A stretch of 53,152 nucleotides of DNA, taken from positions 1-53,152 of the forward strand of contig JAKFUL010000040.1 of assembly GCA_021732665.1 (NCBI GenBank), read 5' to 3'. Positions 16,618 to 23,861 of the stretch are shown here, piece by piece. The notes beneath the pieces were generated by a model. The model was not told the origin of the DNA. It saw only the letters and a program-made list of their open reading frames with translations, and searched no databases. Positions within the stretch are counted from its first letter, which is position 1. Each line of letters starts with the position of its first letter. Both the position numbers and the translations under genes were made by a program. Origin of the DNA: Acetobacteraceae bacterium. Lineage in GTDB: Bacteria > Pseudomonadota > Alphaproteobacteria > Acetobacterales > Acetobacteraceae.

Positions 16618-17981
16618 CAGCGTGCCCCCCGCAGCAGAATGACCTCGATGCGCCGGTTCTCCTCCCGCCCCTCGGCCGTGGTGTTGGGGGCGAGCGGTTC
16701 GGCATCGGCCCGCCCCTCGGCCGAGAAGCGCGCCGGGCTGCCATTGGCGGCGACGATCACCGCCATGGCCTCCTGCGCCCGGGCGAGGGAGAGCGCGAAG
16801 TTGGAGGGGAAGCGCACGGTGCGGATCGGCTGGTTGTCGGAATGGCCCTGCACCTGCACCTGGCCGGGTTCTTCGCGCAGCCCCTCGCCGATGCGGCGCA
16901 AGATGTCCTGGAAGCGCGGATCGACGGCGGAGGAGCCGGAGGGGAACATGCCGCGGTTGCGGATGCGAACCAGCAACCGCTGGGCGTCGCCATCGACGGT
17001 GACCAGGCCCTGGCGGATCTCGGGCTCCAGAAAGCGGCGCAGCGTGACCACGGCATCGGGGCGGGGTGCCGCGGTGGGGGGTGGTGGCGGCGGAGGTGCC
17101 GGCGGCTGCGGCGGCACGGTGCGGTCGATGGAAGGCAGGCCGCCCGGCGGCAGGGATGCCATCCGGGCATAGAGATCATCGGCCGAGCCGCCGAGTTTTT
17201 CGGAAAGCCAATACCAGCCGCCGCCCAGCAGGGCCGCGGCGAGCGCGAAGGCAACCCAGAACGGCACCGAGCGGCCCTGGGTGCGATGCGGCGCGTCCAC
17301 GCCCCGCCAATGCGGGGACAGCTCACGCTCCCAATTGCCGCGCAGGGTTTGGAGGAGCTGGTAGAGGCCCTCGCGTACCCGATCCAGCTCCGCCGTGCCT
17401 CTGGGCATCAGGCGGTACTTGCCTTGCAGGCCGAGCGACAGCGCCAGATAGGCCACCTCCAGCGCGCCCTTGTAGCGGCCGGGGTCCTTCTGCATGCCCG
17501 TCAGCAGGTCGAAGACGCGCTCGCCCGAGCGGGTTTCCTGGTGGAAGGTGGAGACCAGCGATTTTTGCGCCCAGGCGCTCTGCGCGCCCCAGGGCATGCT
17601 CAGCACCACGTCATCCAGGGCGGCGCAGAGCACGTAATGGGCGGCGCGGATTTCCTCGGCCGTGCTGCTGGCGTCGCGGGCATCGGCCTCGAAGGCGCGC
17701 AGGGACCGAAGGGCACGCTCGCGCAGCTCCTCCACCGGCGGCTGGCCGGCGATGCCGGCATTGGCCAGCCGCGCCAGGATGGCCAGAAGGGGGGAGGCGG
17801 CGGCGGCCAGCGGGCCGGGGCCGATCTTGGGGATCGCCTCGGCCTCGCCTGCCAATCTGGGCGCGGGGGCGCCGGGCGGGGCGGCGGCTTGCGGCACCTG
17901 CGCCACCGGGCGCGGCGCGGCGGCGCGCCCCACCACCGTGCGCTCGGCATCATCGGGTTCGCCGAAGGGATTGTCGCTCAT
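16617..17981 (-). CDS. tssL: T6SS inner-membrane protein TssL (DotU/ImpK) with OmpA-like peptidoglycan-binding domain
   Basis: TssL is the partner of TssM in the membrane complex. The 454-residue product has a disordered lead (MSDNPFGEPDDAERTVVG), a cytoplasmic DotU domain (about residues 55-230, with HYVLCAALDDVVLSMPWG and YKGALEVAYLALSLGLQGKY) and one membrane segment (VAFALAAALLGGGWYWL). A C-terminal OmpA-like domain (about 310-454) contains the SNFALSLARAQEAMAVI helix and the terminal EENRRIEVILLRG. This 'evolved' TssL can bind peptidoglycan directly, relevant because no TssJ lipoprotein is recognisable here. It overlaps tssK by 4 nt and tssM by 1 nt. Confidence 0.95.
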   Translation of the reverse strand: MSDNPFGEPDDAERTVVGRAAAPRPVAQVPQAAAPPGAPAPRLAGEAEAIPKIGPGPLAAAASPLLAILARLANAGIAGQPPVEELRERALRSLRAFEADARDASSTAEEIRAAHYVLCAALDDVVLSMPWGAQSAWAQKSLVSTFHQETRSGERVFDLLTGMQKDPGRYKGALEVAYLALSLGLQGKYRLMPRGTAELDRVREGLYQLLQTLRGNWERELSPHWRGVDAPHRTQGRSVPFWVAFALAAALLGGGWYWLSEKLGGSADDLYARMASLPPGGLPSIDRTVPPQPPAPPPPPPPTAAPRPDAVVTLRRFLEPEIRQGLVTVDGDAQRLLVRIRNRGMFPSGSSAVDPRFQDILRRIGEGLREEPGQVQVQGHSDNQPIRTVRFPSNFALSLARAQEAMAVIVAANGSPARFSAEGRADAEPLAPNTTAEGREENRRIEVILLRGAR

Positions 17982-19315
17982 GCGCGGATTGCCCAGAGAG
18001 AGAGACGCAGATTGGGGAAGTCACCGGAGACGTGGATGGCGAAGCCGCCGCTGGTCTGCATCTGCTGCCAGTGCGGGCTGCCTCGATCGAGCTCGAAATA
18101 GGTGGCGCCGGCGTGGAAGGGGATTTGCCGCGGCGCCACCGGAAGGGGGCGGATGATGATGCCGGGCAGCGCCACATTCACCAGCTCGCGGATGTGTTCG
18201 ACCGCGCCGATCTTCACCTGGTTGGGGAATTGCCGGCGGATGGTCTCGCCGGGGATATCGGCCATCACCGTCAGCACGAATTGCCCGGCGCGCAGCAGGT
18301 TGCGATCGAGGATGGGGCCGACGCGCACGCCATGGCTGCGCTCCTGCAAGGGGATTTCGACCGCGTTGGTCTCCAGCACGGCGGAGAGCGAGCGCCGCAG
18401 ATCGGCCACCACCGGGCCATAGGTGCGTTGCAGGTCGTCATGCCGATAGGCGGGGTAGACCGTGGCTTTCTTGTCCGGCGCGGTGAAGGTGGCGAGTTCG
18501 CCCGCGAGTTGGATCAGCGTGGCGTAGAGCGTTTCGGGGTGGACGTTGCCGGCATCGGCGTAATGGGCCAGCAGCGGGAGTGCGCGGTTGATGGTCTGCA
18601 ACAGCAGGAAATCCGCGACCTCCGCCACGCCGCGGGCGCCGGGCTGGGAGAGGCGGGCCCCCAGCGCCTCCGCCCGCTGCCCCAGCATGCCGACCAGCTC
18701 GCCCAGGATATTGGCCAACACCGGCGTCGCCGAAACCCGCAAGCAGGGGGCGATGAAGCGGTCATCCACCACCACGCGCCGGTCGGCCTGCACCTCGACG
18801 ATGCGGGCGAGGCCGAGGCAGGTGAAGCCCGCGCGCTCCTCGCTTTCCAGCATGTAGCGCAACCGGGGGCGGCCCACGGCGAGTTCGGCCGGCAGGGTGG
18901 CGTCGGAATGGGTGTCATAGGCCTCGAAGGCGCGCAGGTTGTAGCGCGCGGCCGCACCTTCGGGGCCTTCGCTGCCGGTCACTTCGGGGCTGCCAGGCTG
19001 CCGAACGGGGAGTGCGAGGTAGACGATCTGGTTGCGGGTGCCCTCGATCAGGTCGAGCGGGCGGGGATGGTCGGCGGTGCCGGGGATGGCGAAGGGGGTG
19101 CCATCCTCCAGCACAGCCGCGATGTTGGAGAGCGCGAATTTCCCCGCGCCCAGCAGGTCACGGTCAAGGGCGAGCTCGGTCACGCCCCAGGGATGCGCGC
19201 GCAGCGGCGCGGCGCGGGCCTGGAGCAGATGCTCGAAATACCGGTCCTGCTGCTGGTAGTGCTGGGCCCGGAGGAACATGCCCTCCTGCCAGACGACCTT
19301 GTCGTTCCAAGCCAT
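17978..19315 (-). CDS. tssK: T6SS baseplate-membrane adaptor TssK (ImpJ/VasE)
   Basis: TssK trimers link the baseplate wedges to the cytoplasmic faces of TssL and TssM. The 445-residue product begins MAWNDKVVWQEGMFLRAQHY, the diagnostic TssK N-terminus. It retains family segments such as LNVHPETLYATLIQLAGELA and a C-terminal receptor-binding domain ending near FAIHVSGDFPNLRLSLWAIR. The length is typical. It is separated from tagH by 38 nt and overlaps the tssL start by 4 nt, so the three genes are almost certainly co-transcribed. Confidence 0.95.
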   Translation of the reverse strand: MAWNDKVVWQEGMFLRAQHYQQQDRYFEHLLQARAAPLRAHPWGVTELALDRDLLGAGKFALSNIAAVLEDGTPFAIPGTADHPRPLDLIEGTRNQIVYLALPVRQPGSPEVTGSEGPEGAAARYNLRAFEAYDTHSDATLPAELAVGRPRLRYMLESEERAGFTCLGLARIVEVQADRRVVVDDRFIAPCLRVSATPVLANILGELVGMLGQRAEALGARLSQPGARGVAEVADFLLLQTINRALPLLAHYADAGNVHPETLYATLIQLAGELATFTAPDKKATVYPAYRHDDLQRTYGPVVADLRRSLSAVLETNAVEIPLQERSHGVRVGPILDRNLLRAGQFVLTVMADIPGETIRRQFPNQVKIGAVEHIRELVNVALPGIIIRPLPVAPRQIPFHAGATYFELDRGSPHWQQMQTSGGFAIHVSGDFPNLRLSLWAIRA

Positions 19316-19353
19316 GCCGCGTGTTCATCCCCAAGATACGTTTGACGCCGCTG

Positions 19354-20874
19354 TCACCGAGTGCGTGCGGCTTCCTCATAGGCGCGGGCGAAAGCCTTGC
19401 CGAAGGCAGAGTCGAAGTCATCATCGAACTGGTCGATCACCTGCTGGTGAAGTTTCTTGTAGGCGGCCCAGAGCGCCTTCTCCTTCGCGCCGGGCATGAT
19501 GCCGGCCGGTGGCGCCTCGGCCTCCAGCGGCCCCGGCGCCAGGCGGGCGAGCAAGGCGCGGGCGGCGGCCTGGGTGGCGGCCAGGGTGGCGACCTGGTGG
19601 GCGGTCAGGTCGTCCACAGTCTCGCGCAGCGCGGCGGCGTTTCCGGTGCCGCTGGTGGCGCCTGGGCCGGCCAGCAGGGCCAGGATGGCGGTGTCGTCGG
19701 TGGCGGCGAATTTCACCGGGTTGTTGCCGGCGGCCCTGAGCATGGTCTGTTCGATGCGGAATTCGCGCTTGACGTCGGCGCGGGCGATCAGCAGGGCGCG
19801 CATGCCGGCGATGGCGGCGCGCAGGGTGGCGCCGGCGGCGGTCAGCGCCGCGGCCGGGTCCAGCCCTGGCGGCGGCGGGCCCAGGCCGGCGCCCTGGAAC
19901 AGCAGGGCAAGGGCGGCGTGCTGGTCGCCGGTGGCAGGTGCTGGTGCTGGTGCCGGTGCCGGGGCCGGGGCGACCTGCGCCGCGACGGGCGCCGCGACGG
20001 GTGGCGGCGGCTCGGCGAAGGGGTCGGTGGCGAAGGGGTCGGGCGCGAAAGCGGCGGCGGGAAGCGCGGCAATCGGCGCGGCCGGGGGCTCGGGCGCCAT
20101 CGGCAGCGGTGCCAGCGCGACGGGGAGCGGCTGCATGGGCAGCGGCGCCATGGGCATGGGCGCGGTCGGCGGTGGCGCGGCGCGGGCCGGCCCGGGCGGA
20201 GCATCGGCGAAGGGGTCCGGCATCGCCGCGAAGGGGTCGGCGCTGGCGGCCGCGGCCCGTGTCGGCGGCGGCGGCGTCGCGTCCCAATCGCCCGGCAGCA
20301 AATCCGGCATCGTGGCGCGCGGTGGAGTGAAGACATCCTGCGTGCTCGGCCGGTGGTCGGGCATCACCGGGCCCGGATCCTCGGGCGCGAAGGGGTCGAA
20401 ATCGGCCGGCAGCAGGGGGGCGTGGCCACCCGGGGTGCCGCCGGCTGGCGACAGCCCGGGCAGCGGCGCCGCGAAGATGTCGGCATGCCGCGGGGGCGGC
20501 GCCATCGGGTCGGGGATCGCGTTGGCGGATTGCCAGCGGCCGGAGCCGTATTGCGCCTCATCCTCCACCCGGCATTCCAGCTCATAGGCGCCGAGACGCA
20601 CCCGGTCGCCATCGCGCAGCCGGCGGACCTGGTCGCGGCCGATCGGCTCGGCCCCGGAATTGAGGAAGGTGCCGTTGGTCGAGAGGTCGCGCAGTTGCCA
20701 GTCGCCGCTGAGGAATTCCACCGCGCAATGCCGTTTGGAGAGCACGCGCTCGGGGTCCAGCAGCGACCAGTCGCATTCGCTGCCGCGGCCCAGCGTGTAT
20801 TCGCCGCCCTGGATCACCCGCTGTTCGGGCACCGCGGCATCTGGGCAGCGCAGGATGGTGAGAACCAGAACCAT
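19354..20874 (-). CDS. tagH: T6SS-associated FHA-domain protein TagH (ImpI)
   Basis: TagH/Fha proteins read threonine phosphorylation made by PpkA and erased by PppA to trigger T6SS assembly. The 506-residue product has an N-terminal FHA domain (about residues 5-100) with the phosphothreonine-binding GRGSECDW, LSKRHCAV and LSTNGTFLN motifs. A long Pro/Ala-rich linker of 'DPFA'-type and APAPAP repeats follows, then the conserved TagH C-terminal domain (about 330-506) ending AFGKAFARAYEEA. The APAPAP run is encoded by hexanucleotide repeats at about 19936-19971. A candidate promoter and an AGGGGAGG ribosome-binding site precede the ATG, so it may head its own sub-operon. Confidence 0.92.
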   Translation of the reverse strand: MVLVLTILRCPDAAVPEQRVIQGGEYTLGRGSECDWSLLDPERVLSKRHCAVEFLSGDWQLRDLSTNGTFLNSGAEPIGRDQVRRLRDGDRVRLGAYELECRVEDEAQYGSGRWQSANAIPDPMAPPPRHADIFAAPLPGLSPAGGTPGGHAPLLPADFDPFAPEDPGPVMPDHRPSTQDVFTPPRATMPDLLPGDWDATPPPPTRAAAASADPFAAMPDPFADAPPGPARAAPPPTAPMPMAPLPMQPLPVALAPLPMAPEPPAAPIAALPAAAFAPDPFATDPFAEPPPPVAAPVAAQVAPAPAPAPAPAPATGDQHAALALLFQGAGLGPPPPGLDPAAALTAAGATLRAAIAGMRALLIARADVKREFRIEQTMLRAAGNNPVKFAATDDTAILALLAGPGATSGTGNAAALRETVDDLTAHQVATLAATQAAARALLARLAPGPLEAEAPPAGIMPGAKEKALWAAYKKLHQQVIDQFDDDFDSAFGKAFARAYEEAARTR

Positions 20875-20908
20875 GTCGCCTCCCCTAGCCTTTGCGCCTG
20901 ATGTGCGA

Positions 20909-20938
20909 AGTGTAGGCCCGACCTTGCGTTTTCGGCAA
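20909..20938 (-). promoter_or_regulatory. Candidate sigma-70 promoter for tagH-tssK-tssL-tssM-tagF-pppA
   Basis: On the minus strand TTGCCG (20938-20933) and TACACT (20914-20909) are 18 nt apart, in the 69-bp gap between the PAAR gene and tagH. The predicted start is near 20902, 28 nt upstream of the tagH ATG. It is the only sizeable gap between vgrG and pppA. Support is consensus matching only. Confidence 0.45.
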
Positions 20939-20943
20939 CAAAC

Positions 20944-21231
20944 TCACGGCCCGATCATCACGGTGGGCAGGCCGAGGATGACCGTTCCGCCATGCGCCGT
21001 CAGGTCGCCCATGCGCGCCGCCGGCATGCCGCCCACCAGCACGGTGAAGCTGCCGAGTGCGATGGTGTCCGGCGGGCCCACGCAGATGCACATGTCGCCG
21101 ACGCGCGCCTGCGGCATCATGCCGGTCAGCACGGTGAAGCAGCCGAGCATCACCGGCCCGCCGACATGGGGGATGATACCGGTGACCATCGGGCAGACAT
21201 GCATGTCGGTGACGCGGGAGGCGGGGGGCAT
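20944..21231 (-). CDS. PAAR-domain spike-tip protein
   Basis: PAAR proteins cap the VgrG trimer with a sharp, metal-stabilised cone and often carry effectors. The 95-residue product is essentially a bare PAAR domain: PPASRVTDMHVCPMVTG, PHVGGPVMLGCFTVLTG, QARVGDMCICVGPPDTI, LVGGMPAARMGDLTAHGG and a final LGLPTVMIG. The Cys and His residues needed for the tip metal are present. There is no N- or C-terminal effector extension. It starts 3 nt after the DUF6931-like gene in the vgrG module, so the three proteins are probably made together to form one loaded spike. Confidence 0.93.
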   Translation of the reverse strand: MPPASRVTDMHVCPMVTGIIPHVGGPVMLGCFTVLTGMMPQARVGDMCICVGPPDTIALGSFTVLVGGMPAARMGDLTAHGGTVILGLPTVMIGP

Positions 21232-21234
21232 GGC

Positions 21235-21825
21235 TCAGCCCCCCTCGGGCGCGAGGCGGCCGGCCCCGCCTGCCGCGATCTCGCGCGCCGATTCCAGGAA
21301 GCGGAGGAAGCGGTCGGGCGCGCGGGCGGGGTTGCCGCGGAGTGCGGCGATGATCACGCCGCCGGCCACGGCCACGGCTGTCAGATGCTCGGCCGGGGGC
21401 ACATCGGGCTGGCCCTCGGGCGACATCGAGCCGCCGGACCAGAAGGCGGCCACGGCGGCCCAGGCCTCGGGGGTGCGGAAGGCGGTCTTCTGCGCCGCGG
21501 CCATGGCGGCGCGGCGGTTGGCCTCGTCGGGCTTGCGGACCCAGGCCTCGGCCGCGGTCAGCGCCTCGGCGTCGGGCGCGGGCTGGGCCGGGTCGGGCAC
21601 GGCGCGGGCGCACATGCAGCCCCACCACACCACCTCGCGCTTGGGCATGGCATGGGCGATCAGGCGCATCGCCTCGGGAAGCTTCCTGGCGCCGACCAGC
21701 GCTTCCAGGCCGGCCACGGCATCGGGCAGCGGGCCGAGCAGGACGGCGCATTCGGCGTCCAATTCCAGCCGGGGCAGGATCGGGGCCAGCGGGATGGCCA
21801 GCTTGTTGGGGGGCGGGTTGCTCAT
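21235..21825 (-). CDS. DUF6931-like protein between VgrG and PAAR
   Basis: This 196-residue protein starts MSNPPPNKLAIPLAPILPRL and has an Ala-rich helical middle with conserved-looking VVWWGCMCARAV and a C-terminal RAPDRFLRFLESAREIA helix. I associate it with the DUF6931 family, small proteins encoded beside VgrG/PAAR genes; this assignment is from memory and moderately sure. It has no signal peptide, membrane segment or nuclease-like motif. It begins 1 nt after the vgrG stop and ends 3 nt before the PAAR start, so its stoichiometric production with the spike suggests an adaptor or loading chaperone, which is an inference. It could also be a small effector. Confidence 0.7.
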   Translation of the reverse strand: MSNPPPNKLAIPLAPILPRLELDAECAVLLGPLPDAVAGLEALVGARKLPEAMRLIAHAMPKREVVWWGCMCARAVPDPAQPAPDAEALTAAEAWVRKPDEANRRAAMAAAQKTAFRTPEAWAAVAAFWSGGSMSPEGQPDVPPAEHLTAVAVAGGVIIAALRGNPARAPDRFLRFLESAREIAAGGAGRLAPEGG

Positions 21826-21826
21826 C

Positions 21827-23827
21827 TCAGTTGATCATCACGATGCCGCCCTTGATGGTCATCATCGCGCCCGCCTTGTGCTCCGCCATCAACCCGCCCG
21901 ACGTCTTCAGCATCATGTCGGCCTTCACCTCGATCATCATGGCGGTGAGCTTGATGCCCATCGGCGTGATCTCGATCTTGCTCATGCCGGAGGTAAGGGT
22001 GATGCCCTGCAGGGCCTCGATCTCGATCTTGCCCAGGCTGGCCTTGGTGGTGATGTTGCCCAGGCTGAGCAGCGTCTCCTGGTTGCCCATGTCCAGCTTG
22101 GTCGACTGGTTGCCCATCTTCAGCAGCGTGCTCTGGTTGCCCATCTCCAGGATGGTGTCCATCTTGCCCTGCTTGATCGTCATCAGCTGGTTGCCCTGCG
22201 TGATGGTTTGCGTGCGGTCCAGCTTGATCGTCTCGGTGTGCTTGCCGTCCACCGTCTCGGTCCGGTCGTTCTTCACCGTCTCGGTGCGGTTGTTCTTGAT
22301 GAGAAGGGTCATGTCCTTCTCGGCCTGGATGTTGATCTCCTCCGAGCCCTTCTTGTCCTCGAAGCGCAGCTCGTTGAAGTTGGACGCGCCACCGCCCTTG
22401 CTGGACTTGGTCTTGAAGCCGGATTGCGTCTTGTTCGCCGGCAGGGCGTAGATCGGCTTCTGCTCGGCATTGTACAGGCTGCCGATGATGATCGGCCTGT
22501 CGGGGTCGCTGTCGACGAAGCCCACCAGCACCTCGTCACCGATGCGCGGCAGGTTCCAGCTGCCGCCCCATTTGCCGGCATGGGTCTGCGCCACGCGCAC
22601 CCAGCAGGAGGAGGTCTCGTCCGTCTTGCCGGCGCGGTCCCACAGGAAATGCACACGCACCCGGCCGTATTCGTCGCAATGGATGTCCTCGCCCGCGGGG
22701 CCGGTGACGATGGCGCTGTGCAGCCCGGCCATGGCGGGGCGTGGCCGGGGTCCGGGCGGGCGCCACGGCCTGTCCGCCGGCATCAGCACCAGGGAATTGC
22801 TGTAGCCGGCGGAGCCGCCACCGGCCAGGTGGCTCTCATCGAAGGCCTCATGGCTGACCGAGGCGACCAGCCAGGTGACCGGCGCCGGATCGTCCAGCCC
22901 GGGCCGAACCTTCAGCCGGCCGCCGGCGAAGATGGTGGGGTCGTTGCCACTGGCCGTAACACGGTCGGCCTGCGCCTCCCAGCCTTCCATGCCCAGCTTG
23001 GAGAGATCGCCCTCAGGCCGCACCGCCTGGCCGCCGGGCCAGCGGAACATCTCGAAGCCGGCGGCATTGGGCGTGCCCAGGATGGTCGCCGCATTGGCCT
23101 TCTTCAGCGAGGCTGGTTTCAGGCCGTCATAATCCTCGGTGACATTCTTGCCCGGCTGCAGGGCGTGGGCAGGTTGCCAGCCGGTCAGCGCGCCGCGCAT
23201 GTCGGCGTCGCGTCGGATCACCTGCGGCTCGCCCGGCACCAGCGGGTAGTCGGCATTGGCGCCGCAGATCACCAACGTGTGGTTGCTCTCGGTGTGTTCG
23301 AAGAAATAGCCGCAACCGGCTTCGTCGAGGATGCGCTGGACGAAATCCAGGTCGCTCTCGTTGAACTGCACGCAATAGACCCGGTTCTGCGTGGGCACCG
23401 AACCGCCCCAGCGCACCGGCGCCACGTCATGCTCGCCGAAAATGGCGGTGGCGATGTCCTTGACCGATTTTTCCTGGAAGATCCGGCAATCGGCGGTGCG
23501 GGTCAGCTGCCACAGCCGCGGCACCGCCTCCAGCCGATAGGCGGCAAGCCCGCGGCCATAGGGGCCAAGGCGGGTCAGCGCGCGGACCACGGCGTGGAAA
23601 TGCCGCTTCCCGGCATTCGCCGTCTTGACCGTGCAGGTGATGGTCTTGCCCACGATCTGCGCCGGCGTGATGTCCATCATCTCGCTCAGCACCTCGGCCG
23701 AGAGGGTGAAGGGGCGCCCGATGCCCTCCTGGACCGAGAGCCGGCGCAGCACCAGGGCGTGCGCGCCGAGCGGCGAGGTGATCTCGAGCAGGCGCTCGGT
23801 CTGCGCGCTGGTCAGAAGGCCGCTCAC
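21827..23827 (-). CDS. vgrG: T6SS spike protein VgrG (TssI)
   Basis: VgrG forms the trimeric spike under the PAAR tip. The product has a gp27-like domain (LLTSAQTERLLEITSPLG onward, with YCVQFNESDLDFVQRILDE), a gp5 OB-fold (DEYGRVRVHFLWDR, WVRVAQTHAGKWGGSW, GDEVLVGFVDSDPDRPIIIG), and a C-terminal triple-stranded beta-helix. The helix includes four MGNQ/LGN-type repeats and ends TIKGGIVMIN. No toxin extension follows. I prefer the GTG at 23827 (666 residues; GGGGAA upstream), which places the conserved N-terminus right at the start, over a codon at 23887 that overlaps the caspase-gene end. It is followed directly by the DUF6931-like and PAAR genes. Confidence 0.93.
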   Translation of the reverse strand: MSGLLTSAQTERLLEITSPLGAHALVLRRLSVQEGIGRPFTLSAEVLSEMMDITPAQIVGKTITCTVKTANAGKRHFHAVVRALTRLGPYGRGLAAYRLEAVPRLWQLTRTADCRIFQEKSVKDIATAIFGEHDVAPVRWGGSVPTQNRVYCVQFNESDLDFVQRILDEAGCGYFFEHTESNHTLVICGANADYPLVPGEPQVIRRDADMRGALTGWQPAHALQPGKNVTEDYDGLKPASLKKANAATILGTPNAAGFEMFRWPGGQAVRPEGDLSKLGMEGWEAQADRVTASGNDPTIFAGGRLKVRPGLDDPAPVTWLVASVSHEAFDESHLAGGGSAGYSNSLVLMPADRPWRPPGPRPRPAMAGLHSAIVTGPAGEDIHCDEYGRVRVHFLWDRAGKTDETSSCWVRVAQTHAGKWGGSWNLPRIGDEVLVGFVDSDPDRPIIIGSLYNAEQKPIYALPANKTQSGFKTKSSKGGGASNFNELRFEDKKGSEEINIQAEKDMTLLIKNNRTETVKNDRTETVDGKHTETIKLDRTQTITQGNQLMTIKQGKMDTILEMGNQSTLLKMGNQSTKLDMGNQETLLSLGNITTKASLGKIEIEALQGITLTSGMSKIEITPMGIKLTAMMIEVKADMMLKTSGGLMAEHKAGAMMTIKGGIVMIN

Positions 23828-23861
23828 GTCGGTTCCCCGGCTGGCATGGGGCGGGTCGGGC

